Shown here: positions 55,869-64,000 of the stretch, one piece after another | Layout of the letters: each line of letters starts with the position of its first letter | Numbering within the stretch: the stretch's first letter is position 1 | NCBI RefSeq assembly: GCF_000424985.1 | Contig: NZ_AUKX01000022.1 | Span: 1-64,000, forward strand | Reading direction: 5' to 3' | Origin: Arenibacter latericius DSM 15913 | GTDB taxonomy: Bacteria > Bacteroidota > Bacteroidia > Flavobacteriales > Flavobacteriaceae | DNA length: 64,000 nucleotides | Program-made: the position numbers and the translations under genes | Notes under the pieces: model-generated | Databases searched by the model: none | What the model was told of the DNA's origin: nothing | Seen by the model: the letters and a program-made list of their open reading frames with translations, nothing else

Positions 55869-57689
55869 TTAATGCTGTAATTCATCTTCATCATCGAATA
55901 AAGGCACATCTTGAGGTACAAAATCCTGAGTTGGAATTATATACTCCCCATTATCATGAACCTTACTATAGTCATAAGGCCATCTGTGTACTACAGGTAA
56001 AGCTCCAGGCCAGTTTCCATGAACATGCTCTACTGGTGTAGTCCACTCTAAGGTAGTAGCTTTCCAAGGGTTCTGAGTTGCTTTAGCACCATAGAACATA
56101 CTTTTTACGAAGTTGTAAACGAATACTAATTGAACCAAAGCCGCAACTATAGCAAATACTGTCATTAACATCTGTACGTCTGCTAAGTCATCGAACATTG
56201 GGAAAGCTGTATTCTCGTAGTATCTACGTGGCACACCTGCCATACCTACAAAGTGCATTGGGAAAAACACCCCATAAGAACACACTGCAGTAACCCAGAA
56301 GTGAACATATCCCATATTCTTATTCATCATTCTACCGAACATTTTTGGGAACCAGTGATATATACCCGCAAACATACCATAAAGTGCAGAAATACCCATT
56401 ACCAAGTGGAAGTGAGCAATTACGAAATAAGTATCGTGAACGTTAATATCTAAGGTACTATCCCCTAAAATAATACCGGTAAGACCACCAGATATAAAGG
56501 TAGAAACCATACCAATAGAGAATAACATAGCAGGGTTAAACTGAATGTTACCTTTCCATAGGGTTGTAATCCAGTTAAAGGCTTTTACTGCAGAAGGAAT
56601 TGCAATCAACAATGTAGTAAAGGTAAATACAGATCCTAAAAATGGATTCATCCCAGAAACGAACATGTGGTGACCCCAAACTATAGTTGATAAGAAAGCA
56701 ATTGCCAAAATAGAGGCGATCATAGCACGATATCCAAAAATTGGTTTTCGAGCGTTAACCGCCATTACTTCAGAAACAATACCCATTGCAGGTAGAATTA
56801 CAATGTATACCTCTGGGTGACCTAAGAACCAGAACAAGTGCTCATACAATACTGGAGATCCTCCTTGGTAGTGTAATACTTCACCTTGAATAAAAATATC
56901 TGAAAGGAAGAAAGAAGTACCAAAACTTCTATCCATAATCAACAACAAGGCTGCTGATAAAAGAACGGGGAAAGAAACCACCCCAATAATAGCAGTAACA
57001 AAAAATGCCCAAACTGTTAATGGGAGTCTAGTCATAGACATCCCCTCAGTTCTAAGGTTAATTACGGTAACAATATAGTTTAATGAACCCAATAGGGATT
57101 GAACTATAAAGAAGAACATTGATACCAACCAAAGTGTCATTCCTAAACCAGAACCAGGTTGCGCCATTGGCAGGGCACTTAATGGAGGATATACCGTCCA
57201 TCCAGCTGCTGCAGGGCCTGCCTCTAAAAACAAGGAAGACAACATTATAATACAAGCAACGAAGAATATCCAAAAAGATAACATATTCAAGAAACCAGAA
57301 GCCATATCTCTAGCTCCGATTTGCAATGGAATAAGTAAGTTACTAAAGGTACCACTAAGTCCGGCTGTTAACAGGAAGAAAACCATTAGAGTACCATGAA
57401 TAGTTACCAAAGCTAGGTAAACATCTGCATCCATAACACCTCCTGGCGCCCATTTCCCTAATAAAGCTTCAAATATTACAAAAGACTCTCCCGGCCATGC
57501 CAACTGCATCCTAAACAATACTGACATAAGGATACCTAGAGCACCCATAATCAAACCAGTGATCAGATATTGCTTAGCAATCATCTTATGATCCTGACTA
57601 AAAATATATTTGGTCACAAAGGTTTCCTTGTGATGGTGTCCGTGATCACCTGAATGATCTTCTACATGTGCGTTAGCTGTTACAGACAT
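55869..57689 (-). CDS. ctaD: cytochrome c oxidase subunit I
   Basis: The catalytic subunit of the aa3/caa3-type oxidase carries heme a, heme a3 and CuB. The 606-residue protein has about 12 helices. Seen motifs are the heme a His in TIHGTLMVFF, the CuB His-Tyr pair in FLGHPEVYIVILP, the CuB histidines in VWGHHMFVSG, and the heme ligands in HDTYFVIAHFHLVMG. The N-terminus is His-rich (HVEDHSGDHGHHHKE), which is unusual but cytosolic. It is the last gene of the operon, 44 bases after subunit II. Confidence 0.96.
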   Translation of the reverse strand: MSVTANAHVEDHSGDHGHHHKETFVTKYIFSQDHKMIAKQYLITGLIMGALGILMSVLFRMQLAWPGESFVIFEALLGKWAPGGVMDADVYLALVTIHGTLMVFFLLTAGLSGTFSNLLIPLQIGARDMASGFLNMLSFWIFFVACIIMLSSLFLEAGPAAAGWTVYPPLSALPMAQPGSGLGMTLWLVSMFFFIVQSLLGSLNYIVTVINLRTEGMSMTRLPLTVWAFFVTAIIGVVSFPVLLSAALLLIMDRSFGTSFFLSDIFIQGEVLHYQGGSPVLYEHLFWFLGHPEVYIVILPAMGIVSEVMAVNARKPIFGYRAMIASILAIAFLSTIVWGHHMFVSGMNPFLGSVFTFTTLLIAIPSAVKAFNWITTLWKGNIQFNPAMLFSIGMVSTFISGGLTGIILGDSTLDINVHDTYFVIAHFHLVMGISALYGMFAGIYHWFPKMFGRMMNKNMGYVHFWVTAVCSYGVFFPMHFVGMAGVPRRYYENTAFPMFDDLADVQMLMTVFAIVAALVQLVFVYNFVKSMFYGAKATQNPWKATTLEWTTPVEHVHGNWPGALPVVHRWPYDYSKVHDNGEYIIPTQDFVPQDVPLFDDEDELQH

Positions 57690-57733
57690 AGTTGTAAATT
57701 TATATTTTTTTAACGTTATTAATTAATATCGAA

Positions 57734-58792
57734 CTATTGTTGACCGGCAATTGAGTTTCCAAAAGTCTGTTGACTTTCAATCCACTTATTAAATTCCTCT
57801 TCAGTTTCAACAATAATTTTCATCTGCATATTATAGTGCGATTTTCCACAAATCTTATTACACAACAACACGTAGTCAAACTCCCATGGATCACTGTTAT
57901 CTTCACCATTAGCAGCTCTTTCAGCTCGTAGCTTATTTATCCCATTTACTTTGTCGATAACATCTGGCTTTTGCCTCATTTCAGCCGTAGTAATGGTCGG
58001 AGTAAAAGAGAATTGAGTAACCATCCCAGGAACACAGTTCATTTGCATTCTAAAGTGTGGCATATATGCAGAGTGAAGAACATCTTGCGATCGTATTTTA
58101 AAGTTCACTTTTCTACCTACAGGTAAGTGTACTTCCTTAACAACAATATCATCTGATGCATTAGGATCTGAATTATCGATACCGAGAACGTTTGCATTAT
58201 CAATATCAATCATTCTCACATTGGCGTCACCAAGTACGTTATCATCTCCAGCGTATCTAGCTGTCCAGCCAAACTGTTGAGCGTACAACTCTATTATTAA
58301 TGGATCATCGTCATCATTAATATCCATAATATTGGTCCATGCATATAGCCCCCAAAGAATAAGTCCAGACAATACTATTACTGGAATAATAGTCCAGATA
58401 AACTCTAAACGGTCATTATCTGCGTAGAATAATGCTTTTTTACCCTTCTCTCCTCTGTACTTATAAGCGAAAAAGTGTAACAAAAACTGAGTGATAGTTT
58501 GTACAAAGAAAATTACTAGCATAGAAGCTAACATCAAGGAATCATAATCGCTTCCATGCTCAGATGCAGCTTCAGGTAAAAGGGTTTTAGTGTATTTTAC
58601 AAAACTAAAGATGGTAATTCCATAAAGAAAGATCATAAACACCACCATTAGATACCCATTGTACTTATTATCGGTATCGTTAGCAATTTGGTCATTGCTC
58701 CTTCCGATCTGTGCCAATTCGAATATCTTGGTCATTTGCCAAATGGCAATTCCAACTAATATTAAAACAATTATGGTTAATAATGCAGTCAT
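57734..58792 (-). CDS. ctaC: cytochrome c oxidase subunit II
   Basis: The 352-residue electron-entry subunit has a periplasmic CuA cupredoxin domain. The CuA ligands are in CNKICGKSHYNMQM (CxxxCxxxHxxM) and the earlier DVLHSAYMPHF. It has four hydrophobic segments (about 2-20, 48-66, 88-110, 132-152), two more than a typical subunit II, so the N-terminus is extended. No heme-binding C-terminal domain is present. It lies between ActF and subunit I, so quinol oxidation and oxygen reduction genes are co-transcribed. Confidence 0.94.
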   Translation of the reverse strand: MTALLTIIVLILVGIAIWQMTKIFELAQIGRSNDQIANDTDNKYNGYLMVVFMIFLYGITIFSFVKYTKTLLPEAASEHGSDYDSLMLASMLVIFFVQTITQFLLHFFAYKYRGEKGKKALFYADNDRLEFIWTIIPVIVLSGLILWGLYAWTNIMDINDDDDPLIIELYAQQFGWTARYAGDDNVLGDANVRMIDIDNANVLGIDNSDPNASDDIVVKEVHLPVGRKVNFKIRSQDVLHSAYMPHFRMQMNCVPGMVTQFSFTPTITTAEMRQKPDVIDKVNGINKLRAERAANGEDNSDPWEFDYVLLCNKICGKSHYNMQMKIIVETEEEFNKWIESQQTFGNSIAGQQ

Positions 58793-58823
58793 CGTATGAT
58801 TTGAAATTATACTTATTTAAAAA

Positions 58824-60107
58824 CTAATAGTGAAAATGTTTACTTTCCTCGATAAACGGATTTCGTTTTGGTTGTAAAGGCGCTTTTGTAAGTGACCTAA
58901 ATACCACGAATATAAACAAGCCCGTAAAGAACAATACCGAAGAAATTTCTGGAATACCTATAGACCACTGATCACCTACTGTTGCAGGCATTATAGCCAC
59001 ATAAACATTCATATAATGTCCTACTAAAATAACGATCCCTGTCATTACAACGAACCAGTTGACCCTTTTAAAGTCGCTATTCATTAAGAGTAGCAATGGG
59101 AATAAAAAGTTAATCGCTACCATTCCCAAAAATGGAAGTCTATAATCTGAGATTCTAGTAACGAAATACGTTACCTCCTCTGGTATGTTTGCATACCAAA
59201 TAAGCATGAATTGAGAGAACCAAAGGTAAGCCCAAAAGATACTAATCCCGAACATAAACTTCGCTAAATCATGGATATGGCTATCGTTTACATCCTTTAA
59301 ATATCCTTTAGATTTTAAGTAAACAGTTACCAGGGCTATTACCGTAATTCCAGTAACAAACATACCTGCAAAAATATACCATCCAAAAAGGGTACTAAAC
59401 CAGTGAGGGTCTACACTCATTATCCAATCCCAAGACATCATGGATTCTGTAATAAGGTAGAACACTAAGAATCCCGCTGAGATTCTAAAGTTTAGTTTAA
59501 AGTTTTTATCGTCATTCGCTTCATCCTGTGCAAGAGATAATTTTCTTGAGTATTCTCTATACAGAATCCATCCAGCCAAGAAAATTGCTGCTCTAATTAA
59601 AAAGAACGGTCCGTTAAGATAGCCAGACTTTGCTTGTATTAATGCGTCATTTGCTACCACCTCTGGATCCATCCATACAAATAGGTGGTTCAGGTGCGCT
59701 ACGGACAGCACTAAAATTATAAATACAATTATCCCTCCAGGAACCAGGTAGGCGGTTATCCCTTCCATTACCCTAAACAGTAATGGGGACCATCCCGCTT
59801 GGGCTGCTCGCTGTATTGCATAAAATGCTAATGCACCTAGAGCAATCATCATAAAGAAAAGAGCTGCCACATATAATGCGGCCCAAGGTTTATTTTGTAA
59901 TTGATGTAATAAATGCACATCATGTGAAGGGTCATGAGCCTGTGCTACCACATGCGCATCTCCGTGTCCATCGTTATGGGATGCAACCATTGCTTTTGCA
60001 TCTTCCACTGTACTTGGTGCAGTCATAAAACCGATGCCAATTCCCAATACGCCCACAGCCATTAGGATGAAGGAAGCAATTTTTAATCTATTTGAAAAAG
60101 TATACAT
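58824..60107 (-). CDS. actF: alternative complex III subunit ActF (quinol:cytochrome c oxidoreductase)
   Basis: The 427-residue membrane protein has about ten helices, related to ActC/NrfD but without extra domains. It has a His-rich periplasmic loop near residues 40-66 (SHNDGHGDAHVVAQAHDPSH) and conserved WDWIMSVDPHWFSTLFGWYI and VTYFVTRISDYRLPF segments. It belongs to the membrane part of alternative complex III, which oxidises quinol. It precedes the oxidase subunit II gene by 31 bases. Confidence 0.93.
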   Translation of the reverse strand: MYTFSNRLKIASFILMAVGVLGIGIGFMTAPSTVEDAKAMVASHNDGHGDAHVVAQAHDPSHDVHLLHQLQNKPWAALYVAALFFMMIALGALAFYAIQRAAQAGWSPLLFRVMEGITAYLVPGGIIVFIILVLSVAHLNHLFVWMDPEVVANDALIQAKSGYLNGPFFLIRAAIFLAGWILYREYSRKLSLAQDEANDDKNFKLNFRISAGFLVFYLITESMMSWDWIMSVDPHWFSTLFGWYIFAGMFVTGITVIALVTVYLKSKGYLKDVNDSHIHDLAKFMFGISIFWAYLWFSQFMLIWYANIPEEVTYFVTRISDYRLPFLGMVAINFLFPLLLLMNSDFKRVNWFVVMTGIVILVGHYMNVYVAIMPATVGDQWSIGIPEISSVLFFTGLFIFVVFRSLTKAPLQPKRNPFIEESKHFHY

Positions 60108-60125
60108 ATTGCTAATATCTAGATC

Positions 60126-60686
60126 TTATTTTGTTAAATCTTCTTTCAAGGTCATTACGTATTCAGCTACTTGCCAGCGCTCTTTTATATCTAGCTGCCC
60201 AGCATAAGAACCCATGGAGTTAAGGCCATAGTAAATAACATGATAGGTAGACCCTACCGTTACGTTCCTAGCAACATCAGCATAACTTGGCACTCCAAGT
60301 ATTTTTTCTCTTTTTACCAAATTACCTTGACCATCACCCTTATCGCCATGGCAAAGGGAACAATAGATAGCATAAAGCTCTTTACCTTTCTGTAGGTTCT
60401 CTTCTCTATTTAAAGAATCTAATGGACTTGGGTTAACTCTTGACTGCTCTTTGCCTTCAATTGTATTCTCTATCCCATAAGGAATCCAACCTCTTGCTAT
60501 AGTATTATCTGCTGGCAGACCCGCAGAACTACCATCTGGAAGGAAATCTACTTGTTGGTATGTTTCATAACCCACGGATTTGTACATATCGGGCATAAAC
60601 TCGAAATTTCTATTACGGTTATTAGCACATGAAGCAACTAATAATACCAAACCAAGTACAATCCCTATTTTGCTAAAATTATTCAT
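60126..60686 (-). CDS. actE: alternative complex III mono-heme cytochrome c ActE
   Basis: The 186-residue lipoprotein has its signal peptide ending in LVASC (lipid-carrying Cys20). One c-type heme site follows, CSLCH (Cys109, Cys112, His113) within AIYCSLCHGDKGDG. A later SMGSYAGQL segment holds a candidate axial Met. It passes electrons from the complex to the oxidase. It lies between ActD and ActF. Confidence 0.94.
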   Translation of the reverse strand: MNNFSKIGIVLGLVLLVASCANNRNRNFEFMPDMYKSVGYETYQQVDFLPDGSSAGLPADNTIARGWIPYGIENTIEGKEQSRVNPSPLDSLNREENLQKGKELYAIYCSLCHGDKGDGQGNLVKREKILGVPSYADVARNVTVGSTYHVIYYGLNSMGSYAGQLDIKERWQVAEYVMTLKEDLTK

Positions 60687-60697
60687 AATTTCTATGA

Positions 60698-61219
60698 CTA
60701 CTTTTCTGTAATATTAATTTCGACTGCTCCTGTATCTAACAACAAATCCATAAGTTCTTTTTCGTTGTTATGAATTTCTATTTCCATTAGGAAATGATCG
60801 TCTGTTGTTCTTACATCTGGATTCTCAGCTTCTTTAAAAGGCCACAATTTACTTCTTAAGTAGAAAGTGATTACCATAAGGTGAGCTGCAAAGAAAACAG
60901 TTAGCTCAAACATAATCGGAATAAAAGCCGGCATGTTTTCAACAAAACTAAAACTAGGCTTTCCTCCTATATCTTGAGGCCAATCCTCAATCATTATGTA
61001 ATTCATCATTGCAATTGCAATTGCTAGACCTACACACCCATATAAAAATGAGGTAATTGCTAATCTAGTTGGTGCTAATCCCATTGCCTTGTCTAACCCG
61101 TGTACGGGAAATGGGCAATATATTTCTTCTATATGATGCTTGGCCGTTTTCACCTTTTTAACAGCATGCATTAGCACATCGTCATCATCATAAAACGCAT
61201 GTATAACTTTAGACGCCAT
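60698..61219 (-). CDS. actD: alternative complex III subunit ActD (DUF3341)
   Basis: The 173-residue protein has two membrane helices (about 55-78 and 95-120) and the DUF3341 segments YCPFPVHGLDKAMGL and RLAITSFLYGCVGLAI. It is a small membrane subunit of alternative complex III. It begins four bases after ActC, so the two are tightly coupled. Confidence 0.93.
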   Translation of the reverse strand: MASKVIHAFYDDDDVLMHAVKKVKTAKHHIEEIYCPFPVHGLDKAMGLAPTRLAITSFLYGCVGLAIAIAMMNYIMIEDWPQDIGGKPSFSFVENMPAFIPIMFELTVFFAAHLMVITFYLRSKLWPFKEAENPDVRTTDDHFLMEIEIHNNEKELMDLLLDTGAVEINITEK

Positions 61220-61223
61220 ATAA

Positions 61224-62972
61224 TTATTTCTTATTGTTTAAAATCTTTGCTTGTCCTGCCCAATCATCTCTTTGTGCCCTACCTGGGAACAATTCTGTAA
61301 TAGCATCTAATAAGTCATACTCCTTATCAGTCATACGCGCTACTTGTTCAAATGTATAGATCCCAATTTGATTAAGGCTAGCTTCCATTTGAGGCCCTAT
61401 ACCTTTAATCTTTTTAAGATCATCCGCCTGTTGAGTAATAGGATCAAATGTTCCCACCGCATTCAACAATTCAGAGACACCAGTTTTATTGTCTTTAAGA
61501 GGTGTAGCCTCACCCATTATTACGTTGTCCGTAATGGGCTTTTTCTCAGATACCAATGGTTTAACAGTAGAAATTTGGTATAAAGGCTTTCCAGCATCTC
61601 TTAATTTTTTATACCTATCTCCTGAAGATTTCAAGATGGTTTTTACTTCCGCCTGTGCAATCACAGGGAACGTTCTTGAGTAAAGTAAAAACAACACAAA
61701 GAAGAAACCTATTGTTCCAACAAATGTTCCAATATCTACGAATGTTGGAGAGAACATAGTCCAAGCAGATGGCATATAATCCCTATGTAAAGACGTAGCA
61801 ATAATTACAAATCTTTCGAACCACATACCTATGTTCACCACAATAGATATAAAGAAAGAGAACATAATACTAGTTCTTAATTTCTTAAACCACATAAACT
61901 GTGGAGAGAACACGTTACAGGTCATCATTGCCCAGTAAGCCCACCAGTACGGTCCGGTAGCTCTATTTAAGAAAGCGTACTGCTCGTATTCTACTCCAGA
62001 ATACCATGCAATAAACAACTCCGTAATATAAGCACAACCTACAATAGAACCTGTCAACATAATTACAATGTTCATCAATTCTATATGCTGTACGGTAATG
62101 TAGTCTTCTAATCCACTTACTTTTCTCATAATGATTAACAAGGTATTCACCATTGCGAATCCAGAGAAGATAGCCCCAGCAACAAAGTACGGTGGGAAAA
62201 TAGTGGTATGCCAACCTGGCACAATAGAAGTAGCAAAGTCAAACGATACAATAGTATGCACAGAAAGTACTAAAGGCGTAGCTAAACCTGCCAATACTAA
62301 GTGAACCTCTTCAAATCTTTGCCAATCCTTAGCACGACCTGTCCAACCGAAACTTAATAAGCTATAAATTTTCTTTTGGAAAGGTTTAACAGCACGGTCT
62401 CTGATCATCGCAAAATCTGGCAATAAACCTGTCCACCAGAACACTAAGGATACTGATAAGTAAGTAGAAATTGCGAATACATCCCAAAGTAGTGGCGAGT
62501 TAAAGTTTACCCATAAGGAACCAAATTGGTTAGGAATAGGCAACACCCAATAAGCCAACCATGGACGCCCCATGTGAATTAATGGGAAAAGACCCGCCTG
62601 CATAACAGAGAAGATGGTCATCGCTTCCGCAGAACGGTTAATAGCCATTCTCCATTTTTGTCTAAATAACAATAGTACTGCAGAGATCAGCGTACCGGCA
62701 TGCCCGATACCTACCCACCAAACAAAGTTGGTAATATCCCAGGCCCAGCCTATTGTTTTATTTAATCCCCAGGTACCGATACCAGTAGATATCGTGTAGA
62801 TGATACATCCAACCCCCCAGAGAAATGCTACCAATGCAATGGAAAATACAATCCACCAATGCTTATTGGCTTTTCCCTCTACCGGAGCAGCGATGTCCAT
62901 TGTTACATCATGGTAACTCTTATCTCCAAGTACTAAGGGTTTTCGTATAGGTGCTTCGTAATGCGACGCCAT
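61224..62972 (-). CDS. actC: alternative complex III ActC (NrfD/PsrC type) with HhH-like tail
   Basis: The 582-residue quinol-binding membrane subunit has about ten helices (about 40-440) and the NrfD/PsrC conserved stretches AGTLISAVLLLFRQKWRM, RSAEAMTIFSV and HTIVSFDFATSIVPGWH. Residues 517-582 (61227-61424) form a soluble tail, KKIKGIGPQMEASLNQIGIY followed by FPGRAQRDDWAGQA, which looks like a helix-hairpin-helix-like domain joined by a long linker. That tail is not needed for the NrfD fold and is the odd feature here. It follows ActB by 36 bases. Confidence 0.94.
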   Translation of the reverse strand: MASHYEAPIRKPLVLGDKSYHDVTMDIAAPVEGKANKHWWIVFSIALVAFLWGVGCIIYTISTGIGTWGLNKTIGWAWDITNFVWWVGIGHAGTLISAVLLLFRQKWRMAINRSAEAMTIFSVMQAGLFPLIHMGRPWLAYWVLPIPNQFGSLWVNFNSPLLWDVFAISTYLSVSLVFWWTGLLPDFAMIRDRAVKPFQKKIYSLLSFGWTGRAKDWQRFEEVHLVLAGLATPLVLSVHTIVSFDFATSIVPGWHTTIFPPYFVAGAIFSGFAMVNTLLIIMRKVSGLEDYITVQHIELMNIVIMLTGSIVGCAYITELFIAWYSGVEYEQYAFLNRATGPYWWAYWAMMTCNVFSPQFMWFKKLRTSIMFSFFISIVVNIGMWFERFVIIATSLHRDYMPSAWTMFSPTFVDIGTFVGTIGFFFVLFLLYSRTFPVIAQAEVKTILKSSGDRYKKLRDAGKPLYQISTVKPLVSEKKPITDNVIMGEATPLKDNKTGVSELLNAVGTFDPITQQADDLKKIKGIGPQMEASLNQIGIYTFEQVARMTDKEYDLLDAITELFPGRAQRDDWAGQAKILNNKK

Positions 62973-63008
62973 AATTTAATATATAGTTACGTTCCTTTTA
63001 TTATTTGA

Positions 63009-64000
63009 TTAAGCTTCTTCTGTATTCCTCACTTTAGTGTGATAAAAAACATTTGGTCTTGTCCCAATATATTCTAGAAGATGATACATACGGTCACTTT
63101 CCTTCAACTCGGAAACTTTACTCTCCTTATCATTAACATCCCCAAACACCATTGCACCGTTACCACAAGCCGCTGAACATGCAGTCTGGAACTCTCCATC
63201 CTTAATTTCGCGACCATCACGCTTAGCATCTAAGATAGTCTTCTGCGTCTTCTGAATACACATAGAACACTTCTCCATAACCCCTCTTGACCTTACAGTA
63301 ACATCAGGGTTAATAACCATCTTACCTAAATCGTTGTTCATGTGATAATCAAACTCATCATTATCACTATACAAGAACCAGTTAAACCTTCTCACCTTAT
63401 ACGGACAGTTGTTTGCACAATACCTGGTACCAACACATCTATTATATGCCATATGGTTCTGGCCTTGACGTCCGTGTGATGTTGCCGCTACTGGACAAAC
63501 TGTTTCACAAGGCGCATGGTTACAGTGCTGACACATTACTGGCTGGAAGACTACTTGTGGGTTTGCAGATGGATCTTCCAATTCACCAAATCCACCTAAA
63601 GAACCTTTATCTCCAAACAGTCCGTCAAACTCTTCTTTCTTAGTAATGTCCTCAGCGAAAGTATCTTCTGAAGAATAGTACCTATCAATACGCAACCAAT
63701 GCATATCTCTAGATTTCCTCACTTCTGATTTCCCTACTACAGGAACGTTGTTTTCTGCGTGACATGCAATTACACACGCCCCACAACCAGTACAAGCATT
63801 CAAGTCTATAGACAAGTTAAAGTGATGCCCTATAGAGCGATCAAAACTATCCCATAAATCTACACTTGTAGCAGGAACTTCCTGGTGATCTAAAGATACT
63901 ACTGGTTTAGGATTCCATTCCTTAGCATCTTTAGTATTAAATATCTCTAAGGTAGTTTCTTTAATAATATCGCCCCTACCCATTAAAGTCCTATGCAACT
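63009..64000 (-). CDS. actB: alternative complex III ActB, C-terminal Fe-S part (partial)
   Basis: Only the last 330 residues are in the window; the gene continues past 64000. The visible part is a four-cluster ferredoxin domain with CTGCGACVIAC, CQHCNHAPCETVCP, CVGTRYCANNCP and CSMC plus CSAAC. It resembles the PsrB/NrfC type. Full ActB is a fusion of a molybdopterin-enzyme-like domain (without cofactor) with this Fe-S domain, acting on the periplasmic side. The heme subunit ActA should lie upstream, outside the window. Confidence 0.94.
   Translation of the reverse strand, partial: LHRTLMGRGDIIKETTLEIFNTKDAKEWNPKPVVSLDHQEVPATSVDLWDSFDRSIGHHFNLSIDLNACTGCGACVIACHAENNVPVVGKSEVRKSRDMHWLRIDRYYSSEDTFAEDITKKEEFDGLFGDKGSLGGFGELEDPSANPQVVFQPVMCQHCNHAPCETVCPVAATSHGRQGQNHMAYNRCVGTRYCANNCPYKVRRFNWFLYSDNDEFDYHMNNDLGKMVINPDVTVRSRGVMEKCSMCIQKTQKTILDAKRDGREIKDGEFQTACSAACGNGAMVFGDVNDKESKVSELKESDRMYHLLEYIGTRPNVFYHTKVRNTEEA

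Overview
The window looks like a chromosome segment of a marine or environmental member of the Flavobacteriaceae (Bacteroidota). The grounds are the low-GC DNA, the absence of Shine-Dalgarno sequences, and TAnnTTTG-type -7 promoter boxes. Marker genes agree: sprA, PorP/SprF, a type IX secretion (T9SS) type B sorting domain, an alternative complex III operon, and a two-domain malic enzyme. This is inference from gene content; I cannot name the genus.

Layout. 1-700: the end of an IS1595-type insertion sequence abutting the 3' remnant of an IS3-type transposase, the only clearly mobile DNA. 900-7700: a stress and nucleoside-salvage block (two universal stress proteins, deoC-deoD, a SanA-like protein, an atypical Nramp transporter, small hypotheticals). 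7770-16318: a three-gene surface operon (giant Calx-beta adhesin with a T9SS type B tail, PorP/SprF, OmpA/PD40 protein). 16568-21307: fabD, a gamma carbonic anhydrase, a NifU-like protein, dodecin, MscS and tsaB. 21326-27062: a MacAB/TolC-type efflux operon. 27063-27757: a 695-base gap with a degenerate tRNA-like fold. 27758-33072: cytochrome oxidase accessory and assembly genes (cyoE, two subunit III genes, subunit IV, SCO, a cysteine-less SCO-like protein, DUF420, a small CxxC membrane protein). 33270-45332: tonB, vanZ-like, gcvH, sprA, ruvA, maeB. 45686-55584: queG, a secreted hypothetical, an AraC/TPR regulator broken by one in-frame stop codon, a cytochrome P450, ruvB, an acyl-CoA oxidase and a GIN-domain protein. 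55869-64000: a respiratory super-operon, actB(partial)-C-D-E-F followed by cytochrome oxidase subunits II and I.

The two respiratory clusters belong together. Alternative complex III (Act) oxidises quinol and passes electrons to the aa3/caa3-type oxidase encoded directly downstream. The separate cyoE-coxC-coxC-coxD and SCO/DUF420 cluster supplies heme O, the small oxidase subunits and copper insertion. SprA (the T9SS outer-membrane pore) and the adhesin/PorP/OmpA operon form a second functional theme, secretion and surface attachment.

I saw no CRISPR array, prophage, intact tRNA or rRNA, or defence island. The observations I rate highest are the helix-hairpin-helix-like tail on ActC, the single-codon nonsense split in the AraC/TPR regulator, the P450 with Cys in place of the heme-loop Phe, the Nramp homologue lacking both canonical metal motifs, and the cysteine-less SCO paralogue next to a real SCO.
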